Positions 24,501 to 34,892 of a stretch of DNA of 55,346 nt are shown here, one piece after another. The translations under genes and the position numbers were made by a program. The notes beneath the pieces were generated by a model, which did no database searches, was not told the origin of the DNA, and saw nothing but the letters and a program-made list of their open reading frames with translations. The stretch's first letter is position 1; the number at the start of each line of letters is the position of its first letter. This stretch comes from Pseudoneurospora amorphoporcata (lineage: Eukaryota; Ascomycota; Sordariomycetes; Sordariales; Sordariaceae): contig MU859281.1 of the NCBI GenBank assembly GCA_033297205.1, positions 1 to 55,346 of the forward strand, written 5' to 3'.

Positions 24501-27090
24501 GGCTGGTTTGCCTGCTTGCTGGAGCCCCAAGGCCAAAAGATCTTGTAAGCTGGTTGGGGCGGGGATTGCGGTGGTGACTGCAGAGAAGAACGCATGTCCG
24601 GGCTGGAAGGACTGGAAGTCGGTGGTGGGAGGATTCCGGTAGGCTCGGGGGAGAGTTTGGAGTCTTTGCGGTCTCTTGTGGTCTTGTTTGTTGGCTTTGC
24701 GGGACCGGGGCGTGAGGGAACTTGCTGGGGCGTCGTCTCCTGGGGTGTTTCCTGGGGTGTTTCGGCTGGCGTTTCTGCTGATGGAGTGGCTGTCTCTGAC
24801 TGAGCTGGAGCTGTCGACTCTTTCTTCTTCTTTGTCTTGCGCTTCCTCTTGAAAGATTTGGGGCTGGAGGTAAGCTCGTCGATGGGAGTCTGCTCCCCAG
24901 GTGTCTGTCCCTCACTCACTGGTTGATTGGGAGTTTGCGGTCGCTCCTTGATGTTCGGCTGGTCATACGCCGACGTCTGCGTCTTTGGTGTCTCGGAATC
25001 GCGAGGCCCCCGTGGTGCCTGATCAGACTCTCGTGTAAGCTCGTCTTCAAACGCAGTGTTCTTCTTGGCAGCCTCAGGCAAATGAACTCCTCCGGAAAAG
25101 ATGTCAACAGGTGCCGCCAAAACTCCCGTACTGCCCGATTGGCCCTTGTCTTCCTCCGAGTTGTTTTGATCCTTGCCTTCATCATAAGACGGTGTCCAGT
25201 GCCAAATACCTTTTGCAGGTCTGTCCTCGGATGCCTCAAGCGAGAGAGGCTCGGGTGACGCAATGTCTCGGGCGGGAGTCGATACTCGCTTCTTAGCTTC
25301 GGCCAGCTTGGCCTTCCTCTTGAGGTTTTTCTTGCGGCTTTTGCTGGGGCTACCGGGGCTGGCAGTTACGGAAAGAGGGGAGTCTTGGCCGTGGGACTCG
25401 GAGATGAGGCCGTTTTGAGGAGTTCGCAGGCCTTCGGGTGGTATCTGACGGGGTTGGGGTGTGACGGGTCGTTCGAGCTCCTCATTTTGCATGGGTGTGC
25501 TGATGGTTTCGTTGGGTGTGATGAATGATTCCTCCTCTTTGGTCTCCAACTCGGCCTCCGGCTCCTTGACCTCGGGCTCCTTCTGTTCAACTGCTAATTC
25601 TTTGTGCTCGGACTCCTGCTCTTGTGCCGGCTCCGGGTGCTCAACGTGCTCAACATGTGGCTGTTCGCGGTGTTCCACCTCCTTGTGCGCATGTGCAACC
25701 GGTATTTCCTCCTCGTGCTCTTGTTCTCCTTCGGCCTTCTCTGCCGGCATATCATCATCAACAACAGCATCCAGTGGAAGCATGGCCGGCTCCTCTGCCT
25801 CGGGCTCCGGCTCCAGTATCGACTGCCTATCCGGCTCGTGATGCGGATCCCGCTCAATGGAGAACTGGGGAGAGAGTTCAACAGCTCCGTCGGTAGGCAG
25901 TTCATTGAATTCAGCGGGCTGCAAACCGAGCGCGGCCTCCAACGAAGGAGAAGTGGGAGGGGGTACCCACTGGTCCGCCGCGAGCTCTTTGACATGGTCT
26001 TGTTCATGTCTTGGAGACTCGGATCGAGGGGTGGGGGTGACTGGTCGGTAGATGGTGTGCTCGTGTTGCTGGACGGGAGCATCGTTGAAATCGACATGCT
26101 TGGTCTCGGTGGTGATGGAGAAAGTCTCCTTTGTGATCTCGACTTCGGCCGGTTGGGGAAGGGGCTCTTCTTCGAGGCCGAGACTCTCGACTTGTGTCGT
26201 CAGTCCGGTTGCGAGGTCGTCCGCCGTCTCGTCCATGTCGTGTGTCTTCTTGGTCGAGTTCATCTCTTCATAGACCTCCAATAAGCCCTTGATGAACTTT
26301 CTTGCCAAAGCCATGCCCTGTGTTGATTCCTGTTGTGTCTGTGTTTCGTCCTCCTCCTGAGCCCTCAAGACTCTCGCTGGGTCTTGGAATGCCTTTTTCG
26401 CCCATCCTTTGACGAACTCGTCCAGCCATTGGTCCTCAGCGTTGTGTTGTTCCAGCACGCCAATGACGGCAAAAGCGTCCAGTCGCCCTCCGAGCTCTAG
26501 CATCTCCTTCTTGGCCAGCTGCTCCAACCCGGCGAGTTCATATTTCTTGGCGGCTCCATAGACCTCGACCGACGTCCGGAAGCGGCTCAGCGTCAGTTGG
26601 CGTTCCGGGATGACTGGCCATCCAGTATATCGGAGGGTGTGGTACTTGTCTGGCGAGTAGAGGTACTGGACGAGGACGTGGCCGGCTCGGGGGGAGAGGT
26701 CTGGGAAGTTGATGGCATATCCGGAGGCTCCCGAAGACTGAGGGGTGGAAGAGAAGGAGGAAGTGGTCCTTGTGCTGGAGACGGAAGGACCCAAAACTGG
26801 AGAGGTCATGGGAGAGGCGACCGAGTTGGTGATGCAGAGGACGGCGAGGAGAGAGTGTTGCTCGAGAAAGGCGCGGTGGACGAGCAGAGGAGGGCCCGAT
26901 GAGAATTGGAGGGCTACCAGGGGCGTTGTGAAGGGTCTGTGACAATAACATCAATGGCATTGTCAGCGAGTTGTCTGTGGTAGGTACCCAGCAAGCACAC
27001 ATACGAGATCTCAAAGCCATCCCGGCTGCGTTGCTTGAGAGGAGCATTCGGGTCATGCTGCTGACCACGAGGGCGAACTGTGGTCGCCAT
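21599..27090 (-). CDS. Very long BTB/POZ-domain protein with disordered tail
   Basis: Two exons on the minus strand: 27090-27005 (start ATG, 28 codons plus 2 bases) and 26936-21599. The intron is 27004-26937 (GTATGT donor, GCTGAC branch, TCACAG acceptor). Splicing joins FEIS to PFTTPLVALQFSSG in frame and gives 1807 residues. A BTB/POZ-like fold, normally used for dimerisation and cullin-3 or transcription-factor contacts, fits residues about 22-180; visible parts are LLVHRAFLEQHS, VLVQYLYSPDKYHTLRY and AAKKYELAGLEQLAKKEM. The remaining 1,600 residues are Glu/Pro/Ser/Thr-rich and presumably disordered. They carry Lys/Arg clusters near 560, 721 and 881 that could be nuclear signals, recurrent Trp motifs, and three tandem 12-residue repeats near 1353-1388. 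The partner and exact role are unknown. The long overlapping plus-strand frames are shadows of this biased composition. Confidence 0.85.
22859..22966 (-). repeat. 36-bp minisatellite, three tandem units inside the BTB gene
   Basis: Three nearly identical 36-bp units (22859-22894, 22895-22930, 22931-22966; one C/A difference in the last). They encode three copies of a 12-residue GTEVAGSQGSVS-type repeat and keep the reading frame, so copy number could vary between strains without breaking the protein. Confidence 0.9.
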
Positions 27091-29575
27091 GTCGATGGTG
27101 AAGCGGGGTATCTTGATGCAATCTGATGGCAGTATTGTCCAACGATGTGACTCCTCAAAATGAAGAAAGATGCAGTAGGGTCTGCTGGTAGGTGAATACC
27201 CAGATGGTGCAGATGTGGGGAATGAAGACAGAAAGAAGGCCAGACAGGAAGCGAGGAGAGGGGAGCGAGACTCGTCCACAGTTTTATTCCTCCATATCCT
27301 GCCCTTTTCCAGTCGTGTTTGCTCCGGCGTTGATGACCAGCCACATGGGCTGCGCTGTCTCCAGTCTCAATCACACCAACCACTCAACCCATGAGGTCGG
27401 AAACCCATTGTATGCTGAATCCCTGACACTTTTTTGATATCACTGCATCGATACCCAACAATCCCGCGCTTGCGTCGTCTCGCGGTTTTGGTCCATCGAC
27501 GCCCTACCCAGACAGAGGCCCGGAATGCCGTGATCCCTCGATATCCCCTCAGCAGTCAGCCCCAAGTGGGATGATTCGACTGCGGGGTGCCAACACAACG
27601 TCGACAAGCAGGGTGCCGCGTCCACCAATCAGACCCTGCCGAAGCACTATGCCGCAACGACGCACCATCATTGGCGTGCAGTAGACTACGGCGAGTACGG
27701 CGACTACGTGCAGCGTTTCCCCGCGCCAAACCCATGATCGCCACCATTGTCCTCTTGCATCAAGTCGGGCTAATGCATCCTCTTAATCGCTTGCTTTGAC
27801 AATCTTTGGCCTTGTGATGTCAGCATTGTCAGGTGATAAGCTGAGAGGCCCTTTTTGTCGGTACATGGGGTCCATGAGGATCTATATGAGGCGCATTTGA
27901 TATCCAGGGTTGGGTCTCGGGTGCTTGTCCCTGCTCTGCACGTTATCTTCCGGAGTTTTTATCATCACGGTGTTTGTGAAAATCAGGGTCTCTGATGCGC
28001 TACCTATGCAGCGCTAGTAAACTCTTGATAGCGTGAGCATTGTAGACAAACTAAAGTTTGGTTATCTCTGATCTACAAATACCGCAAGCACATGATTTCA
28101 AGGGATCCATACCTCAGCCCACAAGGAGCAATTTCTCCTCACTTTGCCAGCCGTCGTCGTCTTGTCATGTCATCGGACAGTCGTGCAGCCGATCGCCGCC
28201 ATGGGGTTGGGTGTTTCATGTCGTCGACATCTCTGATACGACATGGTTGTCCCTTGTCGAAGAAGATTCATAGAGGCCATTGCGCGCGAGAAGGCTGTTG
28301 GTTCGGACGGTTGGTATATCATTCGAGGAACGCGCATCAACGGCGATGAAATGGGATGGGTCATGACTTGGATCATTGTGGTTGAGTAGTGGGTTGCGCA
28401 GCAGGCAAACCAAGTTTGGGGATTCCATATCATCGCTTCCCCTTCTCGTCTTGATGGCCGTTTTGTCGTATGTAATGTAGCTGGTGTCAGGGAGTGAAAG
28501 GTGTGGCAGAGAGTCAAAGTGGCCTTTGCCGTCGGGCCCGACCCAAGTAGTCCACGGGTGCACAATTTGTCACCATGGAAATTAAAACACCAAGTCAAGA
28601 CAGACTGAGGGAAAGAGCGATGACACTCAACGGATCCACAGCAACCTAACATTCTTCATCCAGACTTGTTCCTTCCACATTGCAAAAACGTCCCTTGTCT
28701 CTCCTCTCCTCCGCTCTGTCTGTTGATGAGGCAATTTAACTCGCTTGGTGTTTTGACTTGGAGAACTTTGCACAACAGTCCATCACTGGAAAGGACGATG
28801 ATGCGCTTGCTCTCGTCCAAGATCACCAATGAGAGGGGCATTTTCTGTTCAATGCCCTTTCGTCCATCGATGTTATCGAGTCAATCGAAAAACACTCGCA
28901 GTTTGTAGGGATGGGATGCCTCGTTGATCGACAAGCCCATCCATGGGTAGGTAGATCTGTCATGCTTGTCGTCGTGTAATAGTGTAGGTAGACAACCCTA
29001 TCCCAAACCCCACCTCCAGATGACGGCGACATAGCCGGCAACCGGGAACAAGGTGCATGTCGGCTTCTTTTACCCCCAATACCATAACAATATGTAAAAT
29101 GATTGGTTGCATTTCTTCTCGCCCCTCATTACTTGGATGGACAAATGCACCGCTTTGCCTTTTTCCCAGCTTGTTGCTGGCCAGACTACCTACCTATCCA
29201 GACAGGGGATGGTGTTGTTTTGGGTTGCGTCTTCCATCTGTCGCTGTACTCGTCGGTTAGGTGGACGTGGAGGCTGTTAACAGGAAGATGACCGAGGATT
29301 GGATGGGTACCTCTAGACTCCGGGTTTATGGTCCCGGTGGATACCTTAGCTGAATGAGGGACATGTCATGGAGCCTGGGTTTGGGAAGGCGTATTTTGGG
29401 ACGAATTATGAGAGAGTCGAGAAAATTACATAAGAAGGAGGTTGCTCCCACGGGCCTGTTTTGGGCGCCTACTGCTGTGGGGAGCGAGGAGTGGAAGGTG
29501 CGGCAGGGCCAGGAGGAGTGGTTGAAGGGCAACATGTTTGCTGGAAACCCGTAGGTATGATGATGGGTCATGTTT

Positions 29576-29608
29576 GCATTGCATAGCATGGCATAGCATA
29601 GCATAGCA
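29576..29608. repeat. GCATA/GCATG short tandem repeat
   Basis: Imperfect pentamer run, about six units. Confidence 0.8.
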
Positions 29609-30204
29609 GGCTGCAAGTTTTGGATATCTTGATATTCTACATACCTTATTTTTGATGCCATTCACATCATTCCCCCCCTCAGGCATTGTCGGTGATATCT
29701 GTTGCATGACCACCCAACATGTCTTGAACGAAGCCTGAAATTCAACGTTGGGACAAAGGACACATGATGGCCATGACAGGGGCACGAAATGATATTCGCG
29801 GCATTGACGCCCATTCTCGGGCCGTCCGTTGTGGGGTTGAGTTGGGGGTCCAAGGGTCGGGCCAGGGCACGGATTTGTCCAACTGTGGGCGGGCTGGTGG
29901 AGTTACAGCACAGCGGGCTAAGGCAGAGAGTTAATGCTCACCCTACTTAAGAAAGCCTGTCACTAACACTTTTGTACCCCAGGCTGTTAACACACTGTAG
30001 TGTATATCCAAACATTAACACCGCCCGGCGCAAAACTCTGAAATCGGAATTGCCGACCGACCACATTCCATCCCGACGTCACTTCATCGAGAGAAAGCAC
30101 GGCAGGAAGCCATCGGTTATGTTCTAGGCTTTTCCAAACTTGTCATCCAAAGGCGGTGAACAGAATTCCTACCGACACGACATTATATAATTAAATGCTG
30201 TACC

Positions 30205-30233
30205 ACGACGACGACGACGACGACGACGACGAC
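30205..30233. repeat. (ACG)n microsatellite
   Basis: Nine to ten consecutive ACG/CGA triplets, outside the coding region of the MFS gene. Confidence 0.9.
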
Positions 30234-30664
30234 AACGTACCAGATCTTGGAGAATTATAAGCTCGTCTTGTCCCACCAGAAACGATCGCCAAGATCGACT
30301 CCCCGGATTGGCGCAGGCGAGCCTTTGCCATGCACGAGTGGCTGATCTGGAGATAACCACAACAATACCTAGCCAGACCCTATCGGCGTTGCCTCCTCCC
30401 GTCGATCATTCCATCATCGGCTCCAGCCTACATACGCACATACGCACGGGGATCAGGAACAAAAGGTGCATACGTCCGCCCCAGTGCAGCGGAACGGGGC
30501 TGCATCTCACTGCAGGGTCCTGTCTTTGGACGTCCTTGCTTTGTCTCGACACTTCGTCACGATAACATCAACAGAACACCGAGCAAGCAGCCCTTGACCC
30601 GGATATACACCACCGTCCACGCCACTCAACCGCCGGTTATCTCACCGACACCGACCTCACTCAA

Positions 30665-32509
30665 ATGGCCAAACCACCACCCATCCCTCATGATGGGGAG
30701 GCCAAACAACCCGAGGCCACACCACCATCAACACCCTCATCCGCCTCCGCCGCCCAACCCGGATTCACCACCCGCCTCCGCACCTACTTCCGCCCCGGCA
30801 GCACCTCCTCCTCCCCCCTCGAAGCCCGCCTCCTCCTAAAAATCGACTTCTTCATCCTCACCTTCTGCTGCCTCTCCTACTTCCTCAACTACCTCGACCG
30901 CACCGCCCTTTCCAACGCCTACGTTTCCGGCATGAAAGAGTCCCTTTCCTTTCGCGGGTCGCAACTAAATCAAATAAACACTTGTTTCACCATCGGCTAC
31001 GTTCTAGGTCAAGTGCCCTCCAACCTATCCCTCCACTACATCGCCCCCCGGATATTCTTTCCCAGCATGATGGTTTTGTGGGCCGGGTTGACCATGGTCA
31101 CCGCCGCGGCCAAGTCCCCGGGACAGATCATGGCCATTCGGTTTTTCCAGGGGATAGCCGAGTCAACCACGTTCGTAGGGACGCATTATATCCTTGGGTC
31201 ATGGTATACGGAAAAAGAACTGGGCAAGCGAAGCGGGGTGTTCACGGCGAGTGGGCTGGCGGGCACCATGATAGGGGGGTTTGTGCAGAGCGGGATTCAC
31301 GCGAGCATGGATGGACTGCATGGTCTGGCCGGCTGGCGATGGCTTTTCATCGTTGACGGGATAATCACCCTGCCTGTTGCGATTTACGGATTCTTGCTGT
31401 TTCCCGACACGCCCAAAACGACGAGGGCGCCGTATCTGTCGAGCCAGGAACGGGAGCTGGCTATCAGGAGGATGGAAGAGAAGGGGGAGCCGGGGGTATC
31501 TGGACCTTGCAACGACGACACAACTTTGGTCGATACCTCTACCGGGGAATCTTCATGTTGTTGGTCGCCGCCGTCCACCGCCGCCGCCACCGGCCCTGCG
31601 GAAGCATCATCATCGCCAACAAAGCCCCTCGATAATAACAACGACGACAACAAACCCACCTCGCAACCACGTCCCGCGCCGCCGCCGCCCTCAACGGAGC
31701 CTCGCCCACAACAACAGCAACAACAACAGCAACTCACCACCCACCCCTTCTCCCTCGTCTTCCTCCGCTCCCTATTCTCCTCCTACCACTTCCCCTCCTT
31801 CATCCTCCTGTGGATCCTCGCCGGCGAAACCGAATCCTTCTCCTCCAACGCCCTGCTATCTCTCTACCTCAAATCCCACCCTGCATCATCATCATCATCA
31901 CCTGAAAAAAAATACACCATCTCCCAGCTAAACACCTACCCGACCGGCGTCCCCGCCGTCGGCATTCTCTCCACGCTCTTCTTCGCCTTTTTCACCGACT
32001 TATACCCCCGCCACCGCTCCATAGTAGGCTACTTCATCGGCGTGATCGGCGTTCTAACCCCCTCCCTCATCCTGGCCGCGCAGGCCGGCCGGTTCGGACC
32101 ACCAGCGGGAAACCACGCCACGGCCGTCGTCATGGCCGCTTACTACCTCGCGGGCAGCGTGTACGCTTGCCAGGCGACCTTCTTCGCGTGGGCGAACGAC
32201 GCGATGACGAGGGACGGCAAGGAAGCCGTCTTTCGCGCAGTCGTCCTGGCGGGCATGAACCTGGGGAGTAATGCCGTTAATGCGTGGTGGAGCATCGTGT
32301 TTTACGGGGCGGGCATGGCGCCGTGGTTTGAGAGGGGCATGTGGGCTATGGTGGGGACGAGTGTGGCGGTGGGGGGGTGGACGGCGTGTTTGGAGGTTAT
32401 GGAGAGGAGGGCCTGGGCGAGGAAGAAAAGGGAGGGGGGAAGGGAGAGGGGAGGAGATGCTTCTGCTGCTGGGCAGGTGATAAGGGAGAAGGGGACGGCA
32501 TATATTTGA
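30665..32509 (+). CDS. MFS anion:cation symporter (pantothenate/vitamin H or allantoate type)
   Basis: A 614-residue single-exon plasma-membrane carrier of the DAL5/FEN2/Liz1 branch of the major facilitator superfamily, probably importing a small organic anion with protons. Around residues 56-90 it has the family's first membrane segment and NYLDRTALSNAYVSGM motif. Further segments follow, with FTIGYVLGQVPSN, RFFQGIAES and GWRWLFIVDG. Near the C-terminus FRAVVLAGMNLGSNAVNAWWS is characteristic of the pantothenate/vitamin H subgroup. The central cytosolic loop (about 274-360) is enlarged by Ser/Pro-rich sequence and a run of glutamines, which is unusual for the family. The substrate cannot be decided from sequence alone. 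The ATG at 30665 is the first in frame and sits in a C/A-rich leader. An unrecognised in-frame intron in the central loop is possible but not required. Confidence 0.85.
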   Translation: MAKPPPIPHDGEAKQPEATPPSTPSSASAAQPGFTTRLRTYFRPGSTSSSPLEARLLLKIDFFILTFCCLSYFLNYLDRTALSNAYVSGMKESLSFRGSQLNQINTCFTIGYVLGQVPSNLSLHYIAPRIFFPSMMVLWAGLTMVTAAAKSPGQIMAIRFFQGIAESTTFVGTHYILGSWYTEKELGKRSGVFTASGLAGTMIGGFVQSGIHASMDGLHGLAGWRWLFIVDGIITLPVAIYGFLLFPDTPKTTRAPYLSSQERELAIRRMEEKGEPGVSGPCNDDTTLVDTSTGESSCCWSPPSTAAATGPAEASSSPTKPLDNNNDDNKPTSQPRPAPPPPSTEPRPQQQQQQQQLTTHPFSLVFLRSLFSSYHFPSFILLWILAGETESFSSNALLSLYLKSHPASSSSSPEKKYTISQLNTYPTGVPAVGILSTLFFAFFTDLYPRHRSIVGYFIGVIGVLTPSLILAAQAGRFGPPAGNHATAVVMAAYYLAGSVYACQATFFAWANDAMTRDGKEAVFRAVVLAGMNLGSNAVNAWWSIVFYGAGMAPWFERGMWAMVGTSVAVGGWTACLEVMERRAWARKKREGGRERGGDASAAGQVIREKGTAYI

Positions 32510-32514
32510 TGTTT

Positions 32515-32577
32515 CATGATATGGTTGATATGGTTGATATGGTTGATGTCTCATGATATGGTTGATAAGGTATGGTT
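32515..32577 (+). repeat. ATGGTTGAT short tandem repeat in the MFS 3' flank
   Basis: Three adjacent nonamer units, a TCATGAT break and another unit, starting six bases after the MFS stop codon. Confidence 0.85.
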
Positions 32578-32814
32578 GTATTTATTTATCTGGCCGTTCT
32601 TCTGGATATCCACAAGGTCCTCCGTACATCTAACCTCACGCCGTCTACTGTGGTAATTGGATACCTTATCTGTACAAAGACTTGAACAAGAGCAAAACTC
32701 TCACGTCCTACAAACATGGAGCTGCACGATACAGATGCGAAAGTCAAGGCAAAGCAAAATGAGTAAGGTAGAGTCGTGATAGTGTTATAAACCAGTCCTT
32801 GTCTCGAGGTCCCG

Positions 32815-33020
32815 TCTGCCGGATGACAAGTTCATAACCTATCATCCATGACAAGACAGTACAGTCCTCGGTAGAAGCAAAGTACCTTAGTAGAGTGCCC
32901 GGTATGTCATATCCATTTTGTACTCCAGTCGCCCCGTCAAAAGCCAACTGTCCCCAGGTCCGTCCCAAGTCCCTATCCGCCGAATGACAAGTTATCACCT
33001 ATCATCCATAGCAAGATAGG
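32815..33020. repeat. Diverged direct duplication, about 160 bp apart
   Basis: Segments at about 32815-32858 and 32975-33017 share the words GATGACAAGTT/AATGACAAGTT and ACCTATCATCCAT followed by CAAGA, with small gaps. This suggests an old tandem duplication. Confidence 0.6.
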
Positions 33021-33390
33021 TCTCGATCAGCACCTAGCCAATGTCCAATGTCCAATGTCCGGTGTAATACCTCCACCTCCATCCACTCCATCATGAACCC
33101 CACGACCCACGTCGCCTATGGATGTCCCCCAGTAAGGTAAGTAACACCTCCCCTCCCATGCCCATCCCTTAACTCTCGTTGTACCTTAGTCATGGTGAAA
33201 ATGAATTTGATTGGTATGCGAGCTGCAGTAACGAAATCGACTGGAGAGGCATGCTAAGCCTGAGAGCAAGACAAGCACCGCTAAGCATGCTGACCGCACC
33301 AGAGGGTCTAGTGTGGTGTTGCCGATGAAGGCGAGTGGTTAGTTCGTGTTTATTTATTTATATATCAGACAAGGGGGAGAAGGGGGCGAA

Positions 33391-33633
33391 TCAATACAAA
33401 GGACAACATGAACTTACAGAGCAAGAGCTGCATCCGCAAGCGCAACCTGAGCAGCTACCAGAGCAGCCTGTGCCGCAAGAGGTACAAGTGCTGTTTGAGA
33501 ACCAACGAAGGAACGAGAAGAGAAATGTTAGCTTTGTAGGTGCGTGGAGTGTTGCGGCTGACAGAGCGCAAGGTGAAAGACCAAGTCGTGAACTGGAGGG
33601 AGGACAAGAGTTGCTCACGTACCAAGGACCCAT
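33391..33633 (-). CDS. Metallothionein-like cysteine-rich peptide
   Basis: Two exons on the minus strand: 33633-33623 (ATG plus 8 bases) and 33490-33391. The intron is 33622-33491 (GTACGT donor, GCTAAC branch, AAACAG acceptor). The product is 36 residues with 11 cysteines at 4, 6, 9, 13, 17, 20, 22, 24, 27, 32 and 33, separated by Ser, Gly, Thr and Ala. It starts MGPCTCTSCGTGC. Length, Cys-x-Cys and Cys-x-x-Cys spacing and lack of aromatic residues in the core match fungal metallothioneins, which bind copper, zinc or cadmium in the cytosol. Without splicing the frame gives an unconvincing 80-residue product. A GTAAGT after codon 28 could be a second donor, shortening or altering the last eight residues. 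A minus-strand TATA-like box lies about 200 bases upstream. A ZIP zinc carrier follows 3 kb away on the same strand. Confidence 0.65.
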   Translation of the reverse strand: MGPWYVSNSCPPSSSRLGLSPCALSAATLHAPTKLTFLFSFLRWFSNSTCTSCGTGCSGSCSGCACGCSSCSVSSCCPLY

Positions 33634-33834
33634 CTTTTGTATCGATGTTTAATCCGTCTCTGTCGCTCCTCGAGTACTCGTTGTTGATCAAGCCGCAGCT
33701 GGAGTAGCTGGAGCAGCCGCAGGCGCAGTTCAAGGGATTGAAGGCGCTGTAGACGAGCTTGAAGAAAATGCTGCCGAGCGTGAAGGTTGGTTGGTGATGG
33801 ATGAGGAGGAGGGGGGCGGGGGGTCCAACGGCTT

Positions 33835-33842
33835 CTTATATC
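33835..33842 (-). promoter_or_regulatory. TATA-like box upstream of the metallothionein-like gene
   Basis: The minus strand reads GATATAAGAAG here, about 200 bases before the start codon at 33633. That leaves room for a leader of some 170 bases. A TATA-type promoter would suit an inducible stress gene; the assignment is inference. Confidence 0.35.
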
Positions 33843-34350
33843 CTCCTCGTCAGAGTCTGCCGCCCCTGGCACCCGATGAGGAAGCCAAAAGTTGCTCAAA
33901 GCTGTGTTGGTCATCTGACTGGTTCTAGCGGGCTGTTGGGTTGGAGGGAGTGAGTTGCGATGGATGAGTGCCTGAGTGACCAGTGCCCGGTCAAGATTAA
34001 GAGCAAGGCGGGCGTGGCTTCCATTCCTCGTTTGTCTCCTGCGTGACTGCCTGGCTGGAGGGGTGGGATGGAGTGAAGGGCGCTGACTGAGCGGGCGGTG
34101 AGAGTTGAGGTCCGGGGATTCTGCCAACGACGGGATCGGGTGGACCTGGTCCTTCACCGAGGAAGGGACGGAACTTCCATCTTTCTTTGAAAGGACGAGT
34201 GGTGAAAACCGTCTAATGTTTTGGGCCCAGCCGGCCGGTCGTCTGCCTGTCGGCGTGTGTCGGGCTAGGCCCACTCGCTGGCACCACCCTTCTCCTAGAA
34301 TGCAACAACTATTTTCTCTCGCCTTGTCCCTGTGGTCCAAGAGGATTTAA
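33843..34350. other. Upstream region of the metallothionein-like gene, no gene
   Basis: A 241-codon minus-strand frame crosses this region and the leader but is rich in Arg/Ser/Pro, has no domain, and conflicts with the better-supported metallothionein frame. I treat it as chance. Confidence 0.5.
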
Positions 34351-34892
34351 AGGTACTCAAATATTACCTAGTTCTTTCCTTCAGCCAAGCATAGCTTTAT
34401 AATCTAATAAACTGTTAATTATTACTCTAACTCAAGTTCATTTCTTCTAGCTCTATTTATCATACAATGACTGATAATAGCCTTTTGGGAGGAAGAAATA
34501 GGCTTCTGAGAGAAAGCGGAGGCCAATTAGGGGAAGGATATTGCCTATTAGAAACTAGCAGGTTGAATGAAAAATACTTTAAGTATAAATATCGCTAACT
34601 GATAATTTATTGTATATTATAAAGCAAGTAAGGATAGGTAGAAAAAAAGGACCAGAGCTAATATAAGGAACGAGGAGGGTGGGCAGTATTCTCCTTAATA
34701 CAATAGTACTTTAGTATACCTTAGTTTGAGAATACTGTTAAAAATAAGTAGTAAGGCTACTTCAACGCCGATTAATTCTCTACACAAACGAGTAAAAAGC
34801 TTTAGTCCCACTCTTTTGCAATTGGAAGCTGCATAGTTCACCACGCGAAACGAACTTCACTTTAGCGCAAAGTAAGATCAAGGTTCGCGGAT

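Larger units (their letters stand above)
27091..30664. other. Gene-free stretch between the BTB gene and the MFS gene
   Basis: Divergent intergenic DNA that must hold both promoters. Frames are short and without domains. Visible structure is limited to GCATA repeats at 29576-29608 and a (CGA)n run at 30205-30233. About 30350-30664 is C/A-rich and is probably the leader of the MFS gene. Confidence 0.6.
32510..33390. other. Gene-free stretch between MFS and metallothionein-like genes
   Basis: Convergent 3' flanks. It holds an ATGGTTGAT repeat just after the MFS stop, a diverged direct duplication (cores about 32815-32858 and 32975-33017), and a short CCAATGT triplication at about 33039-33060. 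No gene seen. Confidence 0.6.

Noticed and set aside
21930..24577. Long plus-strand frames (up to 273 codons) opposite the BTB gene
   Set aside because: They mirror the biased codon use of the minus-strand tail, have no domains, and several start at non-ATG codons.
33683..33735. Second cysteine-rich segment (NCACGCSSYSSCG) as part of the metallothionein
   Set aside because: No ATG in its frame, and splicing it to the second exon gives a non-cysteine reading, so it is probably a leader coincidence. An older duplicated exon cannot be excluded.
33615..34340. 241-codon minus-strand frame upstream of the metallothionein-like gene
   Set aside because: Arg/Ser/Pro/Gln-rich with no domain. It conflicts with the TATA-like box and leader of the better-supported tiny gene.
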